Position numbers and translations under genes: made by a program. A stretch of 30,595 nt of DNA from DASPXY01 sp038227745. GTDB lineage: Bacteria > Planctomycetota > Planctomycetia > Gemmatales > Gemmataceae. Shown here in pieces: positions 1-6,601 of the stretch. Within the stretch, counting starts at the first letter, position 1. Every line of letters begins with the position of its first letter. Below the pieces are notes generated by a model. The model did no database searches. It was not told where the DNA came from and was given only the letters and a program-made list of their open reading frames with translations. The stretch covers positions 1 to 30,595 of the forward strand of contig JBBRPS010000020.1 in the NCBI GenBank assembly GCA_038227745.1, given 5' to 3'.

Positions 1-59
1 CGTCCCTCGCTTGCGCGTCGGGCTTGTGTCGGGAGGTCGCCCGAGGGTGTTGTGCGGCA

Positions 60-1001
60 TCACTTGGACGCCATCGCCCGGTACGCCTCCAGCGTCCGCC
101 GCAGGCCCTCCACGAAGGACACCTTCGGGTCGTAGCCGAGGTCCTGCCGCGCCCGCGTGATGTCCGCCTGCGAGTAGCGCACGTCGCCGGGCCGCGGCGA
201 CCCGTGAATCGGCTGGATGCTCGTGCCGAGCAGTTCGTTCAGGTGCTTGACGAGGTCGAGCACCGTCGTGCTGCCGCCGTTGCCGATGTTGTAGACGTTC
301 CCCGAGGCGCCCGCGGCGTGGCCGCCCTCGATGACCGCCTCCACGGCGTTCGCGACGTAGGTGAAGTCGCGCGACTGCAGGCCGTCGCCGTCGATCCGCG
401 GAGTCCGGCCCTCCGCCATGGCCGCGATGAACAGGGCGATCACGCCGGTGTACGGGCTGCGCGGATCCTGGCGCGGGCCGAAAATGTTGAAGAAGCGCAG
501 GCGCACCGTCTCCAGGCCGTAGACCGTCGTGAAGCAGCGGCAGTAGAACTCGCCGGCGAGCTTGGCGGCGGCGTAGGGCGACATCGGCGACACCGGCTCG
601 TCCTCGCGGCGGACCGCCCCCGGGATGTCGCCGTAGCAACTGCTGCTGGCGGCGTAGACGACGCGGCGGACGCCGTTCTGGCGGGCGGCGTCGAGGATCC
701 GCACCGTGCCGGTGGCGCAGATCTCGTGGCTCAGCACCGGCTCCTCGACGCTGCGGGCCACGGAGGGCAGGGCGGCGAGGTGGTAGACAACCTGGCAACC
801 CTTCACCGCGGCGCCGACCGCGGCCGGGTCCGTCACGCTGCCGCGCACGACCTCGACGCGGTCCGCCACGCCGCGCAGGTTGGCGAGGTTGCCGGTGGTC
901 AGGTCGTCGAGCACGCGCACGCGGCCGCCGCGGGACAGCAGGGCCTCCACCAGATGGGAGCCGATGAAACCGGCCCCCCCCGTGACCAGACATTGTTCCA
1001 C
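60..1001 (-). CDS. NAD-dependent epimerase/dehydratase (extended SDR, UDP-sugar 4-epimerase-like)
   Basis: A 313-residue extended short-chain dehydrogenase/reductase, the usual length for UDP-glucose/UDP-GlcNAc 4-epimerases and related sugar-nucleotide enzymes. The Rossmann glycine motif GGAGFIGSH is at residues 8-16, with an acidic D32 after strand 2 that favours NAD(H). The catalytic set is visible: Ser119-121 in ASSSCYG and the Y143-x3-K147 pair in SPYAAAKLAGE. NIFGPRQDP (about 172-180) is a typical substrate-loop motif. The start is GTG at 1001 with a GGGGAGA ribosome-binding site five bases upstream. It should be cytoplasmic and supply an epimerised nucleotide sugar. It lies divergent from a polysaccharide deacetylase and glycosyltransferase, which fits surface-glycan synthesis. 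The exact substrate cannot be read from the sequence; a dTDP-glucose dehydratase or GDP-sugar role is less likely but possible. Confidence 0.93.
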   Translation of the reverse strand: MEQCLVTGGAGFIGSHLVEALLSRGGRVRVLDDLTTGNLANLRGVADRVEVVRGSVTDPAAVGAAVKGCQVVYHLAALPSVARSVEEPVLSHEICATGTVRILDAARQNGVRRVVYAASSSCYGDIPGAVRREDEPVSPMSPYAAAKLAGEFYCRCFTTVYGLETVRLRFFNIFGPRQDPRSPYTGVIALFIAAMAEGRTPRIDGDGLQSRDFTYVANAVEAVIEGGHAAGASGNVYNIGNGGSTTVLDLVKHLNELLGTSIQPIHGSPRPGDVRYSQADITRARQDLGYDPKVSFVEGLRRTLEAYRAMASK

Positions 1002-1017
1002 GTCGTTCTCCCCGATT

Positions 1018-1046
1018 TTGTGTGAGGCGTGGGCGTGTACTATATT
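1018..1046 (+). promoter_or_regulatory. Putative sigma-70-like promoter for the deacetylase-glycosyltransferase run
   Basis: TTGTGT (1018-1023) and TATATT (1041-1046) are separated by 17 bases, in AT-richer DNA than the surroundings. Transcription would start near 1053, about 55 bases before the deacetylase ATG. It overlaps a candidate promoter on the other strand. Prediction from consensus only. Confidence 0.4.
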
Positions 1047-1068
1047 CTAGTGACCCCTCGCGGAGCAA
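1039..1068 (-). promoter_or_regulatory. Putative sigma-70-like promoter for the epimerase
   Basis: Read on the minus strand: TTGCTC (complement of 1063-1068), 18-base spacer, TATAGT (complement of 1039-1044). Its -10 shares bases with the -10 of the divergent plus-strand promoter, so the two may compete. The predicted leader to the GTG at 1001 is about 30 bases and contains the ribosome-binding site. Confidence 0.35.
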
Positions 1069-1108
1069 GATTTCCCACCGCGCCGCGGCGGGCCAGACGG
1101 GCTTGCGC

Positions 1109-1936
1109 ATGAAGACGATCGTCAAGACGGGCCTCCTCGCGCTGTGGAAGTACAGCGGCGCCATGCGCGTGCAGGAGGCGCTGGCGCACGGCCGCGGCCG
1201 CTCGTCCCTCGCGGTGTTGCTGTTCCACCGCGTCACCGACGCGATCCCCGAGGACGGCCTGACGGTGTCCACGGCGCGCTTCCGGGGCCTGTGCCGCCTG
1301 CTGCGCCGCGGCTTCCGCGTCGTCCCTCTGGCGGAGGCGTTCCGCCTGGCCCGCTCCGGCGAGCCGCTGCCGCGCCGCACCGTGGCGATCACCTTCGACG
1401 ACTGCTACCGCGACAACCTGTTCGCCGCCCGCGTACTGGCCGAGCACGGCCTGTCCGCGTGCTTCTTCGTCCCGACGGGCCACGTTGGCACCGACCACGT
1501 TTTTCCGTGGGACCGCGACCTGCCGCGGATGCCGAACCTCACCTGGGACGACGTGCGCGCGATGGCCGAGATGGGCTTCGAGATCGGTTCGCACACGGTC
1601 ACGCACCCGGACATGGCGGCGGTGCCGCTGGAGCAGGCGCGGCGGGAACTACAGGACTCGCGCAAGACGATCGAGGACCGGGTCGGCCGCCCGGCGCGCT
1701 GGTTCGCCTACCCGTTTGGCGGCCGCGAGCACTTCCGCGACGAACGGCTGCCGCTGGTGGTCGAGGCGGGCTACGAGGGCTGCGTGTCGGCGTACGGCGG
1801 GTTCGTGTACCCGCACCCCGGCGCGTTCATGCTGCCGCGCGAGGCGGTGCCGTACTTCAAGAGCATGCTGCACCTGGAACTCCACCTGGCGGGCGGCCTG
1901 CACTGGCTCTACAGGCTACGAGGGCGGAGCCGTTGA
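1109..1936 (+). CDS. Polysaccharide deacetylase family protein (NodB/CE4 domain)
   Basis: A 275-residue carbohydrate esterase family 4 protein that should remove N- or O-acetyl groups from a glycan. The NodB motifs are in order: TFDD at 95-98 (D97 presumed base, D98 metal ligand), SHTVTHPDM with H162 and H166 as metal ligands, and RWFAYPFGG at 197-205. There is no clear signal peptide; the N-terminus is basic and moderately hydrophobic. ATG 1109 is chosen because homology-like sequence begins there; an in-frame ATG at 1022 would precede the predicted transcription start. The stop is 10 bases before the glycosyltransferase ATG, so the two are probably cotranscribed. Some exosortase/exopolysaccharide loci carry a dedicated deacetylase of this type, which suits the PEP-CTERM gene downstream, but subfamily assignment needs a profile search. 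Confidence 0.92.
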   Translation: MKTIVKTGLLALWKYSGAMRVQEALAHGRGRSSLAVLLFHRVTDAIPEDGLTVSTARFRGLCRLLRRGFRVVPLAEAFRLARSGEPLPRRTVAITFDDCYRDNLFAARVLAEHGLSACFFVPTGHVGTDHVFPWDRDLPRMPNLTWDDVRAMAEMGFEIGSHTVTHPDMAAVPLEQARRELQDSRKTIEDRVGRPARWFAYPFGGREHFRDERLPLVVEAGYEGCVSAYGGFVYPHPGAFMLPREAVPYFKSMLHLELHLAGGLHWLYRLRGRSR

Positions 1937-1946
1937 GGAGGCGACG

Positions 1947-3008
1947 ATGGACGGCCTTGTAAGTGTTCTTATTCCTACCTACAATAGGTCCTATTGCGTC
2001 GCCCGCGCCATCGATAGCGCGCTCGCCCAGACCTATCCACACGTCGAAGTCCTCGTTATCGATGACGGCTCGACGGACGGCACGCGCGCCCTCATTCAGG
2101 AGCGCTACGGTCAGGACGCCCGGGTGCGGTACGTCCACCGCCAGAATGGCGGCGTGTCGGCGGCTCGCAACCACGGCCTGCGCGCCGCCCGCGGCGACTA
2201 CGTTGCCTTCCTCGACTCCGACGACGTCTGGAAGCCGTGGAAGCTCCAGGTGCAGATCGCCTGCCTCAAGCGCCTGCCCGCGGCCGGCATGATCTGGAGC
2301 GACATGGAGGCCGTCGATCCCGAGGGGCGCGTGCAGAGCCCGCGCTACCTGCGGACGATGTACCACGCCTATCAATGGTTCCGCTACGAGGACCTGTACC
2401 GCGAATCGTACCCGCTCATCCAGGTCGTGCCGGAGTTGGGCGAGGTGGTGGCCGGCGGCACGCTCTACACGGGCAACATCTACTCGCAGATGCTCGTCGG
2501 CAACCTCGTCCACACGTCCACGGCGGTGGTGCGGCGCGAGCGGCTTGAGAAGGTCAGAGAGTTCCGCGAGGACTTCGCGACCGGCGAAGACTACGAGTTC
2601 CATTTCCGCACCTGCCGCGCGGGGCCGGTGGCGTTCATCGACGTGCCGTCGATCCAGTACCAGGTCGGCATGGCGGACCGCCTGACGCGCCTGAACGGCG
2701 ACACCGCCGTCAACTACCTCAAGACGGTGACGGCGGCCCTGTCGCGCGGCGGTGACATCCAGTTGCCGAAGAGGATGATCCGCCAGGTGCTGGCCCGCGC
2801 TTACTCGTGGGTCGGCGGCACGCTGGCCGAGGCGGGCGACTACCACAGCGCCCGCCGCCACCTGGCGCGCAGCCTCGTGTACAGTCCCTGGCAGCCGCGC
2901 GTGCTGGGGCAGCTGGCCCTCAGCTGCCTGCCCGGCGGCCTGGACGGCGACCTGCGCGGCGCCTACCGCGGCTTCAAGACAGTCATGCGCCGCCTGCACC
3001 TGCTGTAA
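1947..3008 (+). CDS. Glycosyltransferase family 2
   Basis: A 353-residue GT-A fold transferase that moves a sugar from a nucleotide donor to a growing glycan in the cytoplasm. The N-terminal motif VSVLIPTYNR (5-14), the nucleotide-binding DDGSTDG (39-45), NGGVSAARNHG (67-77) and the metal-binding DSDD (90-93) are all intact. The C-terminal third (about 265-353) has TPR-like helices (AGDYHSARRHLARSL) and no clear membrane helix, a common arrangement in this family. ATG 1947 is preceded by GAGGAGG at 1935-1941, overlapping the stop region of the deacetylase, which implies translational coupling. Donor and acceptor sugars cannot be inferred. Confidence 0.94.
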   Translation: MDGLVSVLIPTYNRSYCVARAIDSALAQTYPHVEVLVIDDGSTDGTRALIQERYGQDARVRYVHRQNGGVSAARNHGLRAARGDYVAFLDSDDVWKPWKLQVQIACLKRLPAAGMIWSDMEAVDPEGRVQSPRYLRTMYHAYQWFRYEDLYRESYPLIQVVPELGEVVAGGTLYTGNIYSQMLVGNLVHTSTAVVRRERLEKVREFREDFATGEDYEFHFRTCRAGPVAFIDVPSIQYQVGMADRLTRLNGDTAVNYLKTVTAALSRGGDIQLPKRMIRQVLARAYSWVGGTLAEAGDYHSARRHLARSLVYSPWQPRVLGQLALSCLPGGLDGDLRGAYRGFKTVMRRLHLL

Positions 3009-3009
3009 T

Positions 3010-3041
3010 CGGTAGGCGAGGCACTCTTGCCTCGCCTACCG
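3010..3041. repeat. 14-bp perfect inverted repeat, 4-nt loop, after the glycosyltransferase
   Basis: CGGTAGGCGAGGCA (3010-3023) pairs perfectly with 3028-3041 across the loop CTCT. It begins two bases after the stop codon and is followed by G-rich, not T-rich, sequence, so it is not a clear terminator. The outer GTAGGCGA resembles the flank of the palindrome copies near 19080-19160. It could be an attenuator, an mRNA 3'-end stabiliser, or one member of the palindromic element set in this window. Confidence 0.8.
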
Positions 3042-3088
3042 GGGGTGGGGCGGGCCGTTGCAACTCTGTCAGCGTAGGAACCCGACGC

Positions 3089-4390
3089 ATGGACACCTCT
3101 GTGATAGCGGCCCCGGCGGGCGTGCTGCCGGCCGCCGCGCCGCCGCCCTTGACCTGCACGGTCGTGGACGACCCCGCCCGGTTAGAGGCACTGCGCCCGC
3201 AGTGGCTGGACCTCCTCGCCCGCAGCGCCGCCAACGAACCCATGCTGGCGCCGCCCTGGCTGCTGACGTGGTGGCGCGTCTACGGCCAGGGGACCGGCCG
3301 CCGCCTCCGCGTCGGGCTGTTCGCCGACGGCGACCGCCTCGTCGGCCTGGCGCCGCTCGTCGCGCGCCGCCGCTGGTATCGCCCGGGCATCCCGTTCCGC
3401 CGCCTCGAGCCGCTCGGGGCCGACATGGATGAGGGTGACGGCGTCTGTTCCGACTACCTCAACGTGATCGCCGAGCGCGGCGCCGAGCGCTGCGTCGCGC
3501 GGGCCTTCGCCGAGGCCCTGGCCGCGGGACGGTTCGGCCCCTGGGACGAGATCGTCCTGCCGGCGATGGACGGGCTGGGGCCGATGCCCACCCTGCTCAC
3601 CGAGGCGCTCACCGACGCGGGCCTCGCCGCCTCCTGCACGGAGACTGGGGTGGCGCCGTACATCCCGCTGCCGGCGACCTGGGACGACTACCTCAAGGCG
3701 CTGCCGAAGAAGAAGCGCTATGGCGTCGTCCGCGCTCTGCGCGACTTCGACGAGTGGGCCGGCGGCGCGGCGGAGCTGCGCCGCGCCGCGTCCTCTGCGG
3801 AGTTGGCGGAGGGCAAACGCATCCTGACCGACCTGCACGGCCAGCGCTGGAGCGAGGCCGGGCAGTCGGGCGTCTTCGCCGCGCCGCGCTTCGCCGCCTT
3901 CCACGACGCCGTCATGCCGGCCCTGCTGCAACTCGGGGCGCTGGACCTGGCGTGGCTGACGGTGCGCGGCGAATCGGTCGCCGCAGTTTACAGCCTCGTC
4001 TGGAACGGCAAGGTGTACTTCTACCAGTGTGGCCGCCGGCCCGACCTGCCGGACGGGCTGCGCCCCGGCATCGTCATGCTCGCCCACGCCATTCGTGGCG
4101 CCATCGCGGCGGGGCACCGCGAGTTCGACTTCCTCGGCGGCGTTGCGGTCTACAAGTCGCAGCTTGCCCTGGCGACGCGGCCGCTCGTCCAGCTCCGCGC
4201 CGTGCGGCCCTCCCTGCGCGAATGGGCGCGGCGTTCGACCGAGCGCGGGATCGGCTGGGCGCGAGCCGTCCGCAGTTCGCTCCGTTCGGCGGCCCGCCGT
4301 GTCCGCGGTGCCGTGCGGCAGGGCCAGGGGCAAACGGCGTCCCCCGCCCCGGAAGCCGAGACCGACGCCACGCCTTCTGCGGCGCGCTAA
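3089..4390 (+). CDS. GNAT-family acyltransferase, BioF2/CelD-like (FemAB-related)
   Basis: A 433-residue protein with the layout of the BioF2-like/CelD acetyltransferases: an N-terminal half with QWLDLLARSAANEPMLAPPW (about 35-54), typical of this group, and a GNAT-like C-terminal half (about 210-360) with KKKRYGVVRALRDFDEW, RWSEAG and FDFLGGVAVYKSQLA. Relatives are often found in exopolysaccharide and PEP-CTERM/exosortase loci, where a glycan- or peptidoglycan-directed acyl transfer is presumed. The C-terminal 70 residues are basic and low-complexity. ATG 3089 has AGGAA at 3076-3080 with good spacing. It follows the glycosyltransferase by 80 bases on the same strand. Substrate unknown. Confidence 0.87.
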   Translation: MDTSVIAAPAGVLPAAAPPPLTCTVVDDPARLEALRPQWLDLLARSAANEPMLAPPWLLTWWRVYGQGTGRRLRVGLFADGDRLVGLAPLVARRRWYRPGIPFRRLEPLGADMDEGDGVCSDYLNVIAERGAERCVARAFAEALAAGRFGPWDEIVLPAMDGLGPMPTLLTEALTDAGLAASCTETGVAPYIPLPATWDDYLKALPKKKRYGVVRALRDFDEWAGGAAELRRAASSAELAEGKRILTDLHGQRWSEAGQSGVFAAPRFAAFHDAVMPALLQLGALDLAWLTVRGESVAAVYSLVWNGKVYFYQCGRRPDLPDGLRPGIVMLAHAIRGAIAAGHREFDFLGGVAVYKSQLALATRPLVQLRAVRPSLREWARRSTERGIGWARAVRSSLRSAARRVRGAVRQGQGQTASPAPEAETDATPSAAR

Positions 4391-4410
4391 CAGAAGTTAG
4401 CGCGTTTGTT
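4383..4410 (+). terminator. Intrinsic terminator overlapping the acyltransferase stop codon
   Basis: CGCGCTAAC (4383-4391) pairs perfectly with GTTAGCGCG (4396-4404) around the loop AGAA, followed by TTTGTT. The TAA stop (4388-4390) lies inside the 5' arm. It closes the polysaccharide gene run before the sigma-54 promoter. Confidence 0.75.
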
Positions 4411-4432
4411 AACGTCCCCTCGCGGGGTTAAC
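4408..4432. terminator. Second hairpin downstream of the acyltransferase
   Basis: GTTAAC-GT-CCCC (4408-4419) pairs with GGGGTTAAC (4424-4432), a 9-bp stem with a 2-base bulge and TCGC loop. There is no T-run. It may back up the preceding terminator or be a regulator site; weak call. Confidence 0.35.
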
Positions 4433-4539
4433 GCCCTGCCGCCCCATTCCCGGTCCCCATGATCGCCACAGGCCGACTTCCCCACGGAATCCCGATCAGC
4501 TGCGACCTCTCGCCCCGAAATACTCCAAGAAGACGAGAG

Positions 4540-4555
4540 TGGCACGCTTCTTGCT
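4540..4555 (+). promoter_or_regulatory. Sigma-54 (RpoN) -24/-12 promoter of the PEP-CTERM gene
   Basis: TGGCAC (4540-4545), exactly five bases, then TTGCT (4551-4555) matches the RpoN consensus TGGCAC-N5-TTGCW with no mismatch. A start site about 12 bases after the GC element falls near 4566. That places the first in-frame ATG (4563) outside the transcript and favours 4593 or later as the start codon. Sigma-54 promoters need an enhancer-binding activator; I could not identify its site upstream. PEP-CTERM systems in other bacteria are known to be linked to RpoN and the PrsK/PrsR two-component pair. Confidence 0.85.
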
Positions 4556-4592
4556 TTAACAGATGCCATACCACATTCGTTGTGTACTCCCC

Positions 4593-6380
4593 ATGACGAA
4601 AGACAGAACCATGACCATGAACGCACTCCGATCCCACGTCAGGCACAGTGTCGGCATCGCGACGATTGCCGGGCTGTCCCTCCTGTTGTTCAGCGCCGAC
4701 CTGCAGGCCCAGGCCCCGGACGGCGCCGGCGGCGAGCGCCCCAAGCGCTCGCTGATCCGCGAAGGCTACACCCGGCCCGGCCAGCCCAGAGACAAGGAGA
4801 AGGGCGGGAAGATCCTGCCCGTCGTCGGCTGGCAGGACGACTACAAGGGCAAGATCATCGGCGGCACCGTGTACTTCGCCGTCTTCGAGCGCACGGGCGC
4901 CGAGGGCGACACCTGGGGCACGGGCATGGCCAACTTCGACCAGGCTTTCCTCGAGGGCCGCAGCTTCAAGAACACGTTCTCGCCGGCGCTCGACACCAAG
5001 GCGAAGTACCTCTACCTCTACCAGGTCGTCAACGACCGCGGCCTGGACCCGGGCAACGGCATCGGCTGGGCGCTGGGCAAGGAGGTCCGCTGCGAGGACG
5101 TCGCCAGCGCGTCGGTGAGGCTGCTGGTCGATCCGCGCTTCCTCACCTCGTGGGGGCACTTCAAGACGGCCGGCTTCGTGCTCAAGGTGCCCGACCGGAA
5201 CCGCGCCGGCAAGCCCGTGGTGGCGGCCGATGGCGCCGAGCGCAAGGCCATCCGCATGGCCGTCTCGAGCAACCCGTCGATCCTCGACGAGCTGCCGTTC
5301 AAGCGTTACACCAGCCGCTCGCCGGCGTTCCCGCTCCGCGACCTGAAGAACTCCTTCGGCGTGAACCTCAGCAACCTGGGGCTGAAGCAGTCCACCGCGT
5401 ACCAGGAGTTGGAGAAGCGGAAGAAGGTCAAGGGCGTGGCCCTGGCGAGCTGGGAAGAGAACCAGCTGGCGGCGGCCGAGGGCGGCAAGGAGCCGACGTT
5501 CGTCCAGCTCCTCTACACCGATGCCCCCGGGGGTGAGGCCGCGGCCCTGCCGCCGGCCCTGATCCCGGGCGTCGGGCTGGCCGAGGAGAAAGAGGGTGAG
5601 CAGGCCGACCGGCCGTACCTGGCGACCTTCCGGGCGGACTGGAAGGACGAGAACCTCCTGAAGCTCGGCGTGCAGAGCACGGTGTTCGGCTTCACCACGG
5701 ACCTGCCGCCGATCGACGAGGAGGTGCGGATCGCCGACCCGGTGGCGTCCCGCGGCCCCGGCATCGCGCCGGCGGTTGCCGGCGAAGTCGCCGCCGGAGG
5801 AGTCGTCCCGGCGGCCGCCAGCGGCGTTGCCCCGGGCACCGTACCGACGCCGACGCCGGTGACGCCGGCGGCGGCGCCGGCGCCCTTCGGCGGGACCGGC
5901 GTGGGCTCGATGGGCGGCCTCCCGGCCGGCACCGGCATCCCCGGCGGGGGCGGCATCGGCGGCATCGGCGCGGGGCGGGCGGGGTTCGGCGGCGGCGGCG
6001 GCGGGACGAGCGGCGGCAGCGGCAGCGGCAACGGCAGCGGGACGCCCACCACCACCGGCTCGAGTACTGGGACCGGGACCGGGACCGGCACGACCACCGC
6101 GACGACTACGCCCGCGCAGACGGTGACCCAGTCGCAGACGATCACGTTCAACCCGATCATCACGAACAGCAACCAGCAGAGCCAGACCCAGCAACAGCAG
6201 CAGCAACAGCAACAGCAGCAGCAGCAGCAGCAACAGCAACAGCAGCAACAGAGCAACTCCAGCAGTCCGCCGGGGCAGGTCGTGCCCGAACCGGGGGCCA
6301 TCGTCCTGGCCCTGCTCGGCCTGCCGGCCCTGCTCGCCCTGCGTCGCCGCAAGGCCGCGGTCGCGGAAGCCGTGGCCTGA
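4593..6380 (+). CDS. PEP-CTERM sorting-domain protein with polyglutamine tract
   Basis: A 595-residue exported protein of unknown function. An N-terminal signal peptide (hydrophobic GIATIAGLSLLLFSA, then a likely LQAQA cleavage region) precedes a region of about 320 residues that I do not recognise. A low-complexity stretch follows: Ala/Pro/Gly (about 390-470), Gly/Ser/Thr (about 470-510) and 21 consecutive Gln (nt 6189-6251). The C-terminus is a full PEP-CTERM signal: PEP at 565-567, a hydrophobic helix (AIVLALLGLPALLAL) and an RRRK cluster. Exosortase should cut at this signal and release or attach the protein at the surface. Start choices are ATG 4593, 4611 or 4617; none has a strong ribosome-binding site. 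ATG 4563 is disfavoured because the sigma-54 start site maps near 4566. The gene stands alone between two terminators. Confidence 0.88.
   Translation: MTKDRTMTMNALRSHVRHSVGIATIAGLSLLLFSADLQAQAPDGAGGERPKRSLIREGYTRPGQPRDKEKGGKILPVVGWQDDYKGKIIGGTVYFAVFERTGAEGDTWGTGMANFDQAFLEGRSFKNTFSPALDTKAKYLYLYQVVNDRGLDPGNGIGWALGKEVRCEDVASASVRLLVDPRFLTSWGHFKTAGFVLKVPDRNRAGKPVVAADGAERKAIRMAVSSNPSILDELPFKRYTSRSPAFPLRDLKNSFGVNLSNLGLKQSTAYQELEKRKKVKGVALASWEENQLAAAEGGKEPTFVQLLYTDAPGGEAAALPPALIPGVGLAEEKEGEQADRPYLATFRADWKDENLLKLGVQSTVFGFTTDLPPIDEEVRIADPVASRGPGIAPAVAGEVAAGGVVPAAASGVAPGTVPTPTPVTPAAAPAPFGGTGVGSMGGLPAGTGIPGGGGIGGIGAGRAGFGGGGGGTSGGSGSGNGSGTPTTTGSSTGTGTGTGTTTATTTPAQTVTQSQTITFNPIITNSNQQSQTQQQQQQQQQQQQQQQQQQQQQSNSSSPPGQVVPEPGAIVLALLGLPALLALRRRKAAVAEAVA
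6189..6251 (+). repeat. CAG/CAA trinucleotide tract encoding 21 glutamines
   Basis: Twenty-one Gln codons in a row, 15 CAG and 6 CAA, inside the PEP-CTERM gene just before its sorting signal. The mixed codons argue for selection on the peptide rather than a fresh slippage expansion, though the longest pure CAG run (six codons, 6213-6230) could still slip. The tract lies between the Gly/Ser/Thr-rich linker and the membrane signal, as a flexible or self-associating stalk would. Confidence 0.95.
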
Positions 6381-6474
6381 CGGCCGTCCCGTCGCCCCGA
6401 ACCGGGCGACCTTGGGGCGGGCGGAGAGCAGGGGAGTGGCTTTCCGTTCGCCCCTTCCAGACAATGCCGACCCT

Positions 6475-6515
6475 CACACCGGGGGACCTGCCTGACGGGC
6501 AGGTCCCCCGGTGTG
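6475..6515. terminator. Strong intrinsic terminator (18-bp stem) after the PEP-CTERM gene
   Basis: The arm 6475-6492 pairs perfectly with 6498-6515 around the loop TGACG, followed by TTT at 6516-6518. Its GC-rich 18-bp stem about 95 bases after the stop codon should end the sigma-54 transcript and isolate the TPR gene. Confidence 0.85.
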
Positions 6516-6601
6516 TTTACAAGGGCGCGAACGTGAGCTAAAGATTAAGTGGCATGGTCCCGGGCTTTTCCCGCGGGCGGCCACCCGGAGGAGCAGGGCG
6601 C

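Noticed and set aside
4428..6464. A 678-codon minus-strand frame with a polyleucine run
   Set aside because: The run is the antisense of the CAG/CAA tract. The plus strand has a signal peptide, PEP-CTERM signal and promoter.
6541..6570. TGGCAT motif upstream of the TPR gene as a second -24/-12 promoter
   Set aside because: The -12 element is missing; the bases at the correct spacing read CGGGC.
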